A stretch of DNA of 64,000 bases from Ianthella basta (lineage: Eukaryota > Porifera > Demospongiae > Verongiida > Ianthellidae). Positions 48,493-61,684 of the stretch are shown in pieces. How positions within the stretch are numbered: the stretch's first letter is position 1; the number at the start of each line of letters is the position of its first letter. The notes under the pieces are model-generated. The model was not told the origin of the DNA. It was given only the letters and a program-made list of their open reading frames with translations, and made no database searches. Position numbers and translations under genes: made by a program. The DNA is taken from the NCBI GenBank assembly GCA_964019415.1, contig OZ025873.1, positions 2,474,982 to 2,538,981 of the forward strand. Direction: 5' to 3'.

Positions 48493-51400
48493 TCATATGT
48501 ACTCATGATCACTTGTTGAGTCCATGGTGTTGTACACATTGGGGTGGCTGTAGCTAGCCATGGGAGCAGGCCTGGGCCTGGTCAGACTGTGGTGGATCTC
48601 GGTATATGAATGTGTAACATAGGCAGGGTTCTCCATCATTGGGACTTCTTCAGCACCATTCACATAGTGACTCTCAGTTGGAGAGATAGATTCAAAACGG
48701 TTCCACCTTTCAGTTGTGGCATAGGCTGGATTCTGCATCATTCTGATGTCATCAGCAGGATTTTCATTCTGAGTCTCAGTTGGAGAACCACCAGACTGGA
48801 ATTTGGACCTAAATTCAGAAGTGGATGGATTGGTGACAGCACTGGAAGACAAAGGCTGCCTGTGTTCATCTGGCTGCCATTGCTTGGAATCACCTGCACA
48901 TGCAATAATGAGAAGGTATACCTACAGTATGTACAATACAATGTTAGGGACATAGCTACATGCACCCACAGCTTAATTATTACTAGTCGAATGCAAGGCA
49001 TTGTGGGGGCGAGCATGAAGTTTATTTTGTTTTTGTCCCGAATTAATGGTCTTTATATCAAGAACATACATGGACGCATGTGTACAATTGCAATCAGGGT
49101 ATTAGTTGTAATACAATAGCCACTCGTGTATATGTGATTGTATGCAAGATGCGATGATGTATGTGAGCATGAACGTGCATGCATATGCATGCACATGCAT
49201 GAATGCAATTAAGGTGTTTGTAGTCAGATGTGTACAGTGAAGGTGACTGCATGGATGATATATAGCTAGGTGCATGGAAGAAAGCAGGAGACAGCATTCC
49301 TGCGGTCATGGAGTGAGGAGGGTCCAGATGTTTGCTCTGTAATGGTACAGCCCCTTGAGCCATAGGGTACCCCTGTTCTTGCCACTCCTCTACATACTTG
49401 TGGGGTGCTTGGACATTTGCCTGGGTGATGATTTCCCAGAATGTAGCTATATATAGGTGAGGTGTGTGTCTGCCACGCCGACGACGACATGCCACCTGAA
49501 CCTTGCAAACAGGTTAGGTGACTGATGCCCTAGTTGTGCATGGCACAGCCATGCCATCCAGCCAAATCGTAAGATAAAGAAACAGTCAAAAAGCTAGGCT
49601 TCAGTGGCTACCAGTAATGCGAACAACAGGCTAACATCAGGCCAGGTCAACGGTACGTCTGCATGCTCGCTGGTCAGTCTGACAGCCACAGGCGCCAATC
49701 CACCTGAACCCTAGTCTTGTACCCAGACCGCTTTCGTTGGCGCCTCCATTTTTATATCCTGACCTCGTAGGGAGGCGCATTAATATGCTGCAGTCTCCCA
49801 GTGCGTCCAAAATCATTATGCTAAAACTTTCCCCCCGTGGCCCAAATCAGCACAGACAAAATAAGCCCTGCCCAGAGTGTTGAATCAAGCTACCTACCGA
49901 TTTGTATATAGGGGGACCCTCCCTTCTCCCCACACCACTCTGTGTGACCTTCCCTCCTCCCCCACACATTAGTCCCATATCTCAAGAGCTAGATAGTTAC
50001 AAATGAACTCACTCAGTGCCTCCTCACTCCCCGATCTGGACTGCCTCCTCTTATAGCACACTCCAAGCCCCACACCCAACAACACCACAAAAAGAATGAG
50101 GGCACTGAAGATGCACCCTCCTACCACTGATGAAGCCACAATGATAGGGGAGAATTGCTGTGAAGACGCCTCGCTGCCCTCCATCAGTGATCCTTCAGAG
50201 ATAACACCAGTGTTAACACTGCCATTAGCTGCAGCTATTTGAGCAAAATTATGTGCAAGTGTGGGAGAATTAAGAAGAGAAAATGACTGACTGTCGAGCT
50301 GAATTTGCATTCATGTCTTTCTCTGTTGTACTTCTAGCTATAAGCTCACACAACTAGCACTGCATGGCTCATGTGTGGTCAGTTCAGGGTTGCTATAGTC
50401 CCAACTGATATTTCTGCTCTGTACGCAGTCATGTGAACAAATTATTGGAATGGCATGTATATAGTTCGATCATCAATTGATTCCGCCACACACAAGAGAA
50501 TGCACTGTACCACATACTATACTCACATGATCAAGCACAGAGCCATTGGGCAATCAGGACAAGAAATTAAATCGTGAAGCACTTGCATCAAAGTTGATCA
50601 GGCTCACAGCATGCATGCAAGGCAGCTTTATATATACAAGCTACATGTTTGTGCATAGCCAAGAGTACATGTACATGAGTACACTTGGTGTGGCTCTTAC
50701 ATTGAAAGGAGACACTGCCAATAGCCAGTACTGTGTCGCCCTGAAGCATCTCCACAGAACAGTTGCGCACAAATGAGGGAACAATATAGGTAATCTTCTC
50801 CTCAGTTGGGGCTACAGTCCTCAGCTCCTGTGACCCCTCTCCTGATGGGTAGCACAGTCGGGTGACTGATATGTTGTTAGGGACAATTGCTGCATTGATC
50901 TAACAATGGAAGCAAATACGTAGCATGATTTTAATAAGTATGTTTATACAGACTTTGTGAGTGGAGCAAGCCAAAACATCATTAAAACTAATTTGATCTT
51001 CCTTGAGTAGCTGCATGGAGTCAATAGCACTTTTTAGCACTGTCAGGCTCAAAATTTGGAGGGGAGCTCAAAGCCAAGTGGCATGGATGCCCTACAGCTA
51101 CTGCCATTATAGGCAGGTGCAAGGCACACACCACCACAGTGTAGATGGGTCCCTGTGAAGCCGTGTTTAATTCAATTAGCACATGCAATTTATGTCTATT
51201 GGTTTCCTGACTGCATACAGTTCCTACTAAGAATGGAATTTCCTGTATGAAAGGGACAAGTACCCTTGACCTGGTCAGTACCCAGGCCAGACCCTTGACC
51301 ACACAAGGCCCTAGCCGTTTTTGGCTTCTGAATCCCAATGTAGACAGGATGTGTATATAATATGTACAGGTATGGGGTCACCCCCCCATCTCACATCTAG

Positions 51401-53029
51401 CCCCTGTTTCTTCACTGACTTATTTATTATTGTGCATCTGGCGCACGAGACTCCCCCACCCTCCCCCACCCCACCTGCACTTCCTCCTTTTGGCACACTG
51501 GCCACTCTGACCTACCTTCCACTGCACATCCACAGACCATGACCCATTCCCCTCACTCCACTGTGCTGTGATGGACATGTTCACTGCAGAGAGCAATGGA
51601 ATACCCAACAGCAGTGCATGTCACATCAGTGCTGCATTAGACTGACACCTGTAGCTAGCTGACTAAATGTAACTGTTCTGTGTGTTGTAAACTCCTTAAC
51701 ATATACAAACTATTATGTATATATTGACTGTTAGTGTAGGACCAAGTTTAATATCCATGGGCCTCTATACACGTTTATCCACAGATTGCACATATTTCCT
51801 CCTTGTACAAATAATATGCAATCAATCGCTATCATGATGCCAATATGTTATGCACTGCACTAGTCCTGCATGAATAGCCAGACCACTTTCCAGAAAGTGG
51901 TCTGGCTAAGTGAGACTACACTGCACACAAACTTCATATTACTTATTTTGCCCATACCATGCTCATCCAAAGGTTCCAATGTTGAAGAGCAGTCTGTGGG
52001 CAGAGAATTAAGAGTAATTGTAGGCTCATAGTGATGTGTTCTACACTACAGCAACCACTCATGGCATGCTCCCCATTCATATGGCCACCTAGCTCAATCA
52101 CAGATTCACCTGGACTGGTGCGTCCACCATGCGTGATTGGATGTGTACATGGCATGAGAGTTAACGCCAGAGTTGTAGGGGCAGCTGCAGGTGGCAATTA
52201 GGGCCAATGTTTTGGGATTGTATGACCCAAGCATGAAATGATTTAGTGTACTTTACGTCATGGAGGAAATGGGACAGCAAAGAATTTGCTGCTAATGGCA
52301 ATTATGACACATGAAGTTTATGTCACTTAGCGTTGTACTGCTGTGTAGCAAGCTAGCTAATGCCTTCTTGCCCTGCTAAACAACCATGCAGGTTTCAAAC
52401 CAAGATTTTACAGTACGAGGCCGTGTGAATGGGGGGAGGGGGGCATCAAGTCAGTCAGACCATGCATTCTGGCCCAGCTTAACTCACTCATGATCACAAG
52501 CTCCTCGCTGGCAATTGTTCCTTCATCACGGTGCTGAACACAACGGTACCTTGTCCCCACGTGTTCGCTTACATTCCTAATGGTGACTGTCAGCATTACA
52601 GCATTGTTGGGCAGGCGGGCCAGTGACTCGTCATAGCTGTCACTGTGATGTAGGTTTGACACAGTACGTTCTACTGGATGCTCGACAGTAGGGCTCTGAA
52701 CAGTGACCCTCATTTGAGGGCTGACTTGACTCGCTGTGCACGTGAACACTAAAGGTCCCTGACAAGGTTGTGGGGCGGACGTCAAGGTAACTGCAGCGGA
52801 GGAAAGGAGGAAATAAGTATTTATCTGTACAGCAAGGTAAATGTGAAAAGTGCGCAACGACAACTTAAATCTTCCAGCTCTGCGTTTAGCTATAGACAGT
52901 GCATGGAGAAGTGTTACAGTGCTTGCAGGGCTGCTCGGGCCGTTGCTGCGGCTCACTGTCGTTATCTGCAACGGACAGCACCGCCATCGCGCTGAGCAAA
53001 AGGCACAAGCATATCGTGTTCACGCGCAT
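48493..53029 (-). CDS. A4: Ig/FN3-like single-pass receptor, lacks first NPTY
   Basis: About 433 residues. Exons: 52957-53029 (signal peptide as A2, but ...LSVA), 52488-52790 (Ig-like; differs from the other copies at several sites, for example VSNLHH, DESLARL, RNVSEH), 51958-51993 (hinge mini-exon), 51516-51583 and 50701-50899 (FN3-like halves), 50013-50234 (transmembrane) and 48493-48893 (tail). The tail reads TNPSTSEF where the other copies have TNPTYT[IM]TTSE, so the first NPTY tyrosine is deleted. NPAYAT, HYVNG, NPAYV, HSYTEI, NVYNTM and DHEYI remain. It lies next to the complete T gene rather than to a relic. Confidence 0.8.
51874..51908. repeat. Perfect hairpin in A4 intron (copy in A3 at about 35201-35236)
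   Basis: agccagaccactttc pairs with gaaagtggtctggct. It was inherited by both A3 and A4 and is not seen in A1 or A2. Confidence 0.8.
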
Positions 53030-53356
53030 CCCTCGCTCCCTCTCGCCAGATCCTACCGTCCGACAGAATACCTTAGATGGATGTAATAGCTATTCTGCAC
53101 CCGTTCTCGGAAAGAATTGGAGTACGTGACTATAATACCAGCGGTACGCTGAAAGCGGTCTGGAGCACTTTCAAATGCACACGGGGAGTGCCCATGTAGA
53201 CCACATAACCACAAGCATCATACACAACGGAGATACAGGTATGCAGAGATATAGGGGAATAACAGGACAATTGCAAAGTACAACAAGTTATTTACGGGGT
53301 GTCAAACTGAAGGAAATTATAGCACCATCAAGAGTTGAAAGGCTAGCTTGCATGGA
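53030..53356. promoter_or_regulatory. Gap between A4 start and T stop
   Basis: 327 bp with the A4 promoter region on the minus strand side and the 3' flank of T. The 20 bp nearest the T stop are shared with all relics. Confidence 0.35.
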
Positions 53357-54866
53357 TCATGTTTCATCGTCCTCAAAGGTCTCCCATGTCAACTCTTCTT
53401 CAAACGTCTTCACATTGGACCCCACCAGCTCCAAGTTCTGACTACCCTCAGGTGGTTCTTCCCCGGCCCTTGACAGCAAAGTTGTCTGCTGTTGCATCCC
53501 TTGCAGTGGCTCTGCATCTTTGTCATATGCTGCAACATCTTCTCCCTGCTCTTCATCTTCACTGCCTCCTTCGCTACCAACCACTGATGAGGCACTGGAG
53601 AGGTCATTTTGTAGATTGCCTGCAGTGCCTTCAACTTCGTCCTCATCACTGACATTGTCATTGTCGCTGTTGTCAAACCTCTCCCATGCAGGATTAGAGT
53701 GGGCAGAAGGTGCTTGGTTTGCACTCACTAAGGCCGGCTCCTCTTTGGTCTCCACTTCACTGTTACCCATCTTAAACCTGTGGGGGTGCTCCCTTTGAAC
53801 AGCTGTCCTCTCTTCTTGTGTGGCAGGGGACAAGGCATTCTTCATCCCAAATGCAGGGTTAGCAAGGATTAGGTTGTCTTCTTCATCTGGACTGGTTGCA
53901 AGAATACTCAGGTCCTCCTTCATCACTTGGAAAGGGTTGCCCCAATCTTCAACAGCCATCTCTTGCTCCATATCCTCCTTGCCATCATGTAGAGGGTTGC
54001 TCCAGTAGGTCCCAGACAGTTTGCGCTGCTCCACGATGCTTGGCTGCTGTCTCTGACCCAAGGCAACATTGCCATACACTCCTTGCATTGTCTCACGCTT
54101 TAACCTGCACAGACACAATAACAAAACATGCACACAGAGCAGCAACAAGCCCTCATACGCAGACACAAAAGTACAGTAGTAGTTTTTTGGTCCTGCTCAC
54201 ACAATGCACACCATATGCTATGCACTAGATATATAGTAATAAAAAATTCACTTTACCCTTAAATTTCGCCCACATCATTCTCTCCCACGATTGGGCGGGA
54301 AAAGTGGACACCTTGGTACTTATGATGGGAGAAAGATGTGTATGAAGTGATAATTAGGGCTAACATGTGGTATGTAGATGTTGTGGACCGTGCATCACGC
54401 ACTGTACATTGTACACTCGGGAGAAGAAACTGTGAAACTACTGTAGCCCTGTGGCATAGTGCCTTCAACAAAGCCACTGTCCAATTCCATTTCGCCTATC
54501 AATCCAATGTTTAGAAGAGTCAGCAGCAAACAGACTCTGACAAATACTTTAGCGATGCCGCTTTTAAATACTGTTGAATCAATGTGTCATGTGTCTCCAC
54601 TCAAGTAGATGTTACTGTAGCTCACTCACTTGAGGTAGTACGTGTGTCTGTACTTTTTGTAGCTCTTGTAGCAGAGCACAAATGCCGCTACAATCAGTGC
54701 CACTGCCACTCCTGTGACCACAATGATCAGGAGAATGACCCACCAGTAAGTGCTCAGAAAGGGAAAAGGGGTTGGTGAGAGAGTGGGTCCTATATAAAGA
54801 GGAGAGTACAATGAAGTGTGAAAAATAATAATGAATTAGAAAGACGTACGTTAGTGCTATTACTTT

Positions 54867-54929
<63 letters not shown>

Positions 54930-55421
54930 GGACCAAGACACGCATAACGTTAGACACAATTCACCTTGCCCTGTTACATTGCGCTGTGTTCCAGGCTCGC
55001 ATAGCTCACACACCAGCTGCTCATCTGTCAGCCTCACTGGCACACTCCCAGACACAGGAGTGGCTACCTTAGAGCAAACCTCCAGGCAATACCTCTGTTG
55101 GCAAGGCATGGCTGTGCCGTCCAGAGGTACCCACATGTAAGTGGCTGAAGGAGAGGCATACACATAATATGAGCAGGTGCGCTAAGGATGTGACGACAGC
55201 ACATTACTGCAATAGCACAAATGGGTATAATTCACTGATACAAAGCACCACATTAACCACGCATACACTTGCAAACAAAATCAGGCTCTGCTGGCACTTG
55301 AGCTGTGAGCCAAATACGTATCATCAGGGGAATCAATAGTACGGCAAACAGGGAATAGAGTAGGGGAGTATACCATTTATCCACACACACATGCATACGC
55401 ACACGTGCACACACACGCACA

Positions 55422-55486
<65 letters not shown>

Positions 55487-58400
55487 ACACACACAACGTA
55501 AACACACACATCAGTTCCTGCAGCACAGCAATTGCACACTCACATTGACAGCAGCCAAGCTCCATGTCAGTTTCAGAGGGCTGGCAGAGTTGTACAACAG
55601 TCAGGTTGTCACTGTTGGTTGGCTGCGCACAGACACGTGAACGGGTGCGATAGGTAGCCTCTGAGCAAGGTCGAAGGAAATCTGACCAGGTCCCCCAGTC
55701 ACCCCACCCCTGAATTAGGACTAGGGAGAGGGAAGAGGAGGAGAATGAAGGAAGAAAGAATAAAGAAATGCATGGGATGACAGAGGAAGAAGGGGGAACA
55801 GAGAGAAGGAGAGAGCAGAGTTGAAAGAACAAGGTGAGGACAGAGAGAAAGAGAAGAGACCAACTTGCAACACTGTACCTGTTCTGTTCTCCATTTCATC
55901 TGGGCACTCAGGGCAGTTGCCTCCACCACAGGGTGCTCGACTCCTCCTCCTGGTCTGCTGCATTATGTCCCCACTGCAGCACAAACGTTCAGGTGACCAC
56001 ATGGACCAAGGAAGCCATTCAAACTCTGCATACAAAAGTAATATAGAGAGATTGCATCACAGCTTGCTTTCATGCACATGTCGTTAACAAAGATAACTGA
56101 GGTGAAAGGGTATACTGCCTCAACGAGTAGACATCCTTCTCTTGAAGCTGCAAGTTTTCTGGGTCGAGCTGTACAGCTTCAACCACTCACACTCACAAGG
56201 CAATGAGTGCGTGTTCGGTATTTCTTCTCTCACAGTAGAGATAGTAGTGTGTTTGCTCACAGACACTCCAGCACCCAAGTACTCCAGCACACAAGCACTC
56301 CAGCACACAAGCACTAGCACTCAAGCACTCTAGCACACAAGCACTCCAGCACACAAGCACTCCAGCACACAAGCACTCCAGCACTCAAGCACTCTAGCAC
56401 GCAAGCACTCCAGCACACAAGCACTCTAGCACACAAGCACTCCAGCACACAAGCACTCAAGCACACAAGCACTCCAGTACACAAGCACTCTAGCACACAA
56501 GCACTCCAGCACACAAGCACTCCAGCACTCAAGCCCTCTAGCACACAAGCACTCCAGCACACAAGCACTCCAGCACACAAGCACTCCAGCACACAAGCAC
56601 TCTAGCACACAGGCACTCTAGCACACAAGCACTCCAGCACACAAGCAATTTAGCACACAAGCACTCTAGCACACAAGCACTCCAGCACACAAGCACTCCA
56701 GCACACAAGGACTCCAGCACTCAAGCAATTTAGCACACAAGCACTCCAGCACACAAGCACTCTAGCACACAGGCACTCTAGCACACAAGCACTCCAGCAC
56801 ACAAGCAATTTAGCACACAAGCACTCTAGCACACAAGCACTCCAGCACACAAGCACTCCAGCACACAAGGACTCCAGCACACAAGCAATTTAGCACACAA
56901 GCACCCTAGCACACAAGCACTCTAGCACACAAGCACTCCAGCACACAAGCACTCCAGCACACAAGCACTCTAACACACAAGCAATTTAGCACACAAGCAC
57001 CCTAGCACACAAGCACTCTAGCACACAAGCACTCCAGCACACAAGCACTCCAGCACACAAGCACTCTAACACACAAGCACTATAGCACACAAGCACTCTA
57101 GCACACAAGCACTCCAGCACACAAGCAATTTAGCACACAAGCACTCTAGCACACAAGCACTCCAGAACACAAGCACTCAAGCACTCCAGCATACAAGCAC
57201 TCTAGCACACAAGCAATTTAGCACACAAGCACTCTAGCACACAAGCACTCCAGTACACAAGCACTCAAGCACTCCAGCACACAAGCACTCCAGCACACAA
57301 GCACTCTAGCACACAAGCACTCTAGCACACAAGCAATTTAGCACACAAGCACTCTAGCACACAAGCACTCCAGCACACAAGCACTCCAGCACACAAGCAC
57401 TCAAGCACTCCAGCACACAAGCACTCTAGCACACAAGCACTCTAGCACACAAGCACTCTAGCACACAAGCAATTTAGCACACAAGCACTCTAGCACACAA
57501 GCACTCTAGCACACAAGCAATTTAGCACACAAGCACTCTAGCACACAAGCACTCCAGCACACAAGCAATTTAGCACACAAGCACTCTAGCACACAAACAC
57601 TCCAGCACACAAGCACTCCAGCACACAAGCACTCAAGCACTCCAGCATACAAGCACTCTAGCACACAAGCACTCCAGCACACAAGCACTCTAGCACACAA
57701 GCACTCAAGCACTCACCTTCACAACAAGGCACAAGTGAAGTGACATTACTGCTTGCTTTCTGAGTCGCATTCTGCGTACCACACGAAGAACAATAGAAGC
57801 TGCTGTCTGGGACGGTGCAGGTGCGACGTCTCTCCTGGATTGTCACATTAGAGCCGCAAGTGGGTAACCATGGCGACCAACCAGACCAGTTGATTACTAT
57901 GCAAAGAGAAGTACACAATTCGATGTTCATATACCCAGGATGTCGCTATCTGGCCTCAACAGACAAGGGAGGCCATGACAACTACCATACCACTTGACAC
58001 TTGATATATAGAGCAGTGTGCTAATCCAGAGTGGATACAGCATCAAGATGGCATTGCACTCAATTACAAATACTTGATACAAATGCAAGTGCCAAGGCAC
58101 CCCAGATCTCTTACCTGGTGCCCCATCCATAGTGTCAAGGCACCCCAGATCTCTTACCTGGTGCCCCATCCATAGTGTCAGTGACAACAGTCATGCTACT
58201 GTCATTGCATGTCCCTAGACGAGTCAAGACATTTGTAGTGGTGTTGCAGGTCCACTGAGACCACGTTGCGGTGGAGCCAAGTGGGCACACACCTGCAGTG
58301 GAGCAACCATAGTCTCGAACTAAAGGCTGATGGAGCTACACAACACTCTTCAACAGGTAGCAGAAATTAAACAGGCAGAGCACAGCTTTATGCACTCATG

Positions 58401-58828
58401 CACAAAGAGAAGGAGCTTCAAACACGAGGTGACTTTGGACTGGGTAACACATGAATTTTTGCATGGACTAGATCTGGTACAACTCCAGAAGCTGAATGTT
58501 CGTTTCCGATCTATTCCACACAGCATCAATGCTATCCATTCCGTAGGTAGCCGCTGGTAAGCAAGCTGAGTGCAAATGTACATCTGTTGCTCTTTAACCT
58601 ATACTAAAAGGATTTGTACCAGATGCTAGCTACCCCCACATGAATGGTCTCCTGAGCGACCAGAGTCAGCAGAAAGCGCCCGCCCAATGGCAGCGACTGT
58701 TCATTTATCTGCCAATATGTGCGTGCATGGACTCCTAACTTACTCTGACTAAGGACGGAAGGTAAAAGGAATGCGATGGTGGCAGCGATCCTGCGCACCG
58801 CCCCTTTTCTACTAGTCCCAGAAGCCAT
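53357..58828 (-). CDS. T: thrombospondin-type-1 repeat receptor with long acidic tail
   Basis: About 612 residues, eight exons: 58744-58828 (signal peptide, RRIAATIAFLLPSVLSQ), 58158-58319 (TSP1-like, ATWSQWTC), 57717-57896 (TSP1, WSGWSPWLPTC with RRRTC), 55879-56025 (TSP1, WLPWSMWSPERLCC, RRRSR), 55544-55720 (TSP1, GWGDWGTWSDF, RTRSRVC), 54965-55144 (cysteine-rich, CQQRYCLEVC), 54630-54789 (transmembrane, WWVILLIIVVTGVAVALIVA) and 53357-54104 (tail). Phases are 1 until the transmembrane exon (phase 2 out). The tail contains SNPLHDG, WGNPFQVM (NPF, EH-domain type), LANPAFG, SNPAWERF, a Ser/Glu/Asp-rich acidic stretch and ends FEDDET. The tail exon is the source of the three relics. Intron 3 holds a 1.45-kb minisatellite. 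The transcript probably shares a promoter with TAF8. Confidence 0.78.
54872..54927. repeat. (AC)n microsatellite in a T intron
   Basis: About 28 AC units between the transmembrane exon and the exon at 54965. Confidence 0.95.
55381..55507. repeat. AC-rich microsatellite in a T intron
   Basis: Interrupted AC/GCAC repeat; false Cys/Val frames on the minus strand. Confidence 0.93.
56262..57716. repeat. 16-bp minisatellite, about 90 units
   Basis: Units of the form gcacacaagcactcca, with variants ending ctcta and aattta in an irregular higher order, fill nearly all of the T intron between exons 57717 and 55879. On the minus strand the array starts within a few bases of the splice donor of the 57717-57896 exon (GTGAGTGCTTG). 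It gives open but meaningless frames rich in Leu, Cys, Val and Ala. Confidence 0.95.
58094..58181. repeat. 43-bp tandem duplication that doubles a T splice donor
   Basis: The segment with cagatctcttacctggtgcc and catccatagtgtca occurs twice, 43 bp apart. Each copy contains the end of exon 2 and its donor (CACCAG|GTAAGA). The upstream donor (exon end 58158) keeps the frame into exon 3; use of the second (exon end 58115) would add 43 nt and shift it. Confidence 0.9.
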
Positions 58829-58867
58829 CTTTGAGCTGATCCGGTCGCACGTGATTGATGAAACAAA
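58829..58867. promoter_or_regulatory. 39-bp gap between T and TAF8 start codons
   Basis: T (minus) and TAF8 (plus) start codons are 39 bp apart, with cgcacgtgattgatgaaac between. The promoters must overlap the opposite genes' 5' ends, or transcription starts lie inside coding sequence. CACGTG is an E-box. Confidence 0.6.
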
Positions 58868-60895
58868 ATGGCCGACGGAGATGGTCCCCGAAGTGACGCC
58901 ATCCGAGCAGCCGTGTCGGCGCTGTCATTGGAGAAGGGGTTTGAGTGTGCAGAGAAGAACGCCATAGAAACACTGTCGGAGATTTTGAAAAGTTGTAAGT
59001 GCACGTGATGCACTGAAGTAACTTTCCTGGATAGTAGCTTTTGGTCCTTAGCTTATATTGTGGTTAACTAAATGTTTGAATAGGGGTTCGAGCCATTTAT
59101 AAGGATGTACTTATGTGCACTTTGATGTTAACATTCTGTGAGCCCTATACACGCGCTGCCGGGCGTATGGTATATACAGTACAAACAGTGTATGTACATA
59201 CACATGATGGTGCATATAAATAGGTAACTCTATACTTACCATCATGATTAAACAGCCCTTCAGTATAATTTCTATTATGTATTAAAGCAGTTCCCCTGTA
59301 CAGTGACAATACCGTCAATGGTGTAAATGCATCGTCTTATTACGTGACGGTGTTGCTTGAAGGATCACTCGGTTTATGGGTTTATCTTACTACATGTTGG
59401 GAAGAGGCTGTGACGTCTTCAGTAATGCATGCTCGACAACTTGCTATGTAGTGGCCACTTGTGCTTACACATCTTCCGTGCCAGGCATCACCAGAGTGGG
59501 CCATGTGTCCCGGACATACAGTGAGCTGGCTGGACGCACTGGCCCAACAGCCTCTGACGTGGAAGCCGCTCTGACCGACTGCCAGCTCAGCACACGTGGG
59601 CTGGAGGAGTACGCCAAGAGACCAGAAAGGAGACATGTGCAGAGACGTGAGAAGACTCCCATCCCTCTTCTTCCTCCCCTTCTCTTTGCTGTAAAGCCAT
59701 TCTGTGCTTTGTGTCTTCTGTGTTACCTTTCTAAGCATCAGAACCGTGGGGTTAAGGTGCTATAGTACTCCACCAGTACAGGAGTGAGGGAAAGTAGCCG
59801 TGTTGATGCAGCTTGTAGCACTCTACACATTAAGTGTGCTTGCTATGCATACCCTGCCTAGTACTTTAGCTCCCTCCTTACACGTTGTGTCCAGTTCTAC
59901 ACTGTTTCTACTAAGTTGTTTCTGTCGTGTGCATTGCCTGTATGTGTTGTTAGAGATCTCCAGCCACAACCAGCCTCCTCCTAGGAGCTACCACACGGTG
60001 GGTGTCAAGGCAACACGGCCTCCAAATGTGATGGAGCACTATCCCTCACTGCCGGACCCACACACATTTCAGCGGACATTGGTGAGTGGTGAGAGGGGAG
60101 GGGAGGAGTGATGTGAGGGGTAGGAAATGTGTGTGTGTGTGATGGGGTGTGAGGGTGAGGGTGAGGGTGGGGGAGAGGGTGTTGGGTGATGAGAGAGCAC
60201 GTTTCAGAGGATATGACAGAGATGGGAGGGTGAGGGTGAGGGAGGGTGTGACAACAAGATTGTAGGTGAGTGAAAGACTTCTTCTGAGGGTGAAGAACAG
60301 ATGTGAAGTGAGTCAAAGGCAATACTGCTGGTGCAAGAGCTGAATGCATTGTTGTGTGGCAATGAATGATGAGATTGTACAACACATGACATGACCATGT
60401 AAACACTCCTTCCTCGCCATCTATTCCATGTACATACACTCATGCAGACCTTCCCTAAGCCCGTCAGTGATTACCAGTCCATCAGGGAGAAGATGGCCAC
60501 GGAGATGAGGGACTCTCGTCAGGCCTTGAGCAGGCTCCTTGCCAAAACAAGGACCTCCTCTCCTGTCACTGGCACTGAAGACCCTGGAGGGAACTTCTCA
60601 TGTGAGTGGCAGCAACAAGGGAGAAGCTCTATTTCTTGAGGTACTTCATTTCTTGCTTTCACTCCTTCTAATAGTGGTTTCTCCAGAGTTGCCAAAGGAA
60701 CCTTCATTCTTGCTAGCTCTCACTGCCTCGCCAGACGATCTCCAGGAAGCCGATGAGAAAGAGGAGAACCCTGGTAATAATGAGATGGAAGTGGGACAAG
60801 ATGATGACCCCTCCTCCCTGGCCCGGCCCACTGACCTAGCCGAAGAATGTGCCTACTTGAGACCTCCAAAGAGAGTTAAATTCAAAGGCCTATAG
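58868..60895 (+). CDS. TAF8: TFIID subunit TAF8
   Basis: About 263 residues, five exons: 58868-58994, 59485-59646, 59954-60081, 60448-60601, 60675-60895, all GT-AG and in phase. The N-terminus has the histone-fold region (AAVSALSLEKGFECAEKNAI, then ELAGRTGPTASDVEAAL, and LEEYAKRPERR). The middle has the Pro-rich conserved TAF8 segment with HYPSLPDPHTFQRT, FPKPVSDYQSIREK and ALSRLLAKT. The C-terminus ends in a basic PPKRVKFKGL, a plausible nuclear localisation signal. In TFIID, TAF8 pairs with TAF10 through the histone fold and contacts TAF2; that is family knowledge. Human TAF8 is somewhat longer. Single copy here. Confidence 0.93.
60120..60250. repeat. GGTGAG-rich simple repeat in a TAF8 intron
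   Basis: Repeated gtgagggtgaggg words in the intron between exons 3 and 4. Confidence 0.7.
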
Positions 60896-61684
60896 CCATT
60901 GCATCTGTAGTGCATGAACTCGGTAATGTTTTCATTTATCATCGTATTCACCCATTCTGAGGCGAGGGTATGACTAATGCATGGAAGAGCAGTCTCACCA
61001 GTTGCAGGTGGCAGAACATGGGGTTGGGGGGGATGCTTGGTGGCAAAGATTCCAGTATTATGTCCCCCTCCGCCCTAAAGTTACATCAAGGACATGTTTC
61101 TAGACTGTTTTTGAGGGGAAGGGCAGTCTAGCCAGGTACAGTATGCTTAACTAATGCACCTGATGGGGGCTAGATTGGTATAATATGCTTTGGGTATGTA
61201 AGCTTGCACACAAGTGTGTTTATTCTGAACACTTCAAAGCCATATTACACTGCAGGGTACAATGGCACCTCTCCTGTCTGGACATGCACCTTGGGCGAGT
61301 TCCAAGTATCCTAGCTCAGTAGAGAGGTAGAGAGAGAGAGGTATAGTAGGTGTTGTTATTGCAGATCTTGAGATGAATTAGAGTACACATTTCTATATAC
61401 ATTGTTTGTACAGTAGGCACTGTCCTTGTAAGAGAGATGTCCTTAAAGAGGAGGTCCCACTGTGTAGAGGAGCGTCCAAAGTGCAGTAGGGGCCATATCA
61501 GCTCTAGTTCACTGATATTGTGTGCAAGTGGCAATTTGGACTGTATGAAACAGATATTCACACACCAGTGCAGACATAAATGGTAACCATGACAACAACA
61601 ACAATGAACTTAACTGTATAAATTATTAGGAGGTGAAAACAAGAGACCTAAATGTAAATTAGCTAGTTCCATTCAGTGGCGGAG
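60896..61684. other. Intergenic region between convergent TAF8 and DNAJB11
   Basis: No gene recognised. It should contain both 3'UTRs. A GA-rich stretch lies at 61320-61345. Confidence 0.6.

Noticed and set aside
56193-57712. Series of Leu/Cys/Val/Ala-rich minus-strand frames
   Set aside because: They translate the 16-bp minisatellite; period and lack of stops explain them.
56262-57716. CRISPR-like array
   Set aside because: Units are contiguous without unique spacers, and the genome is eukaryotic.
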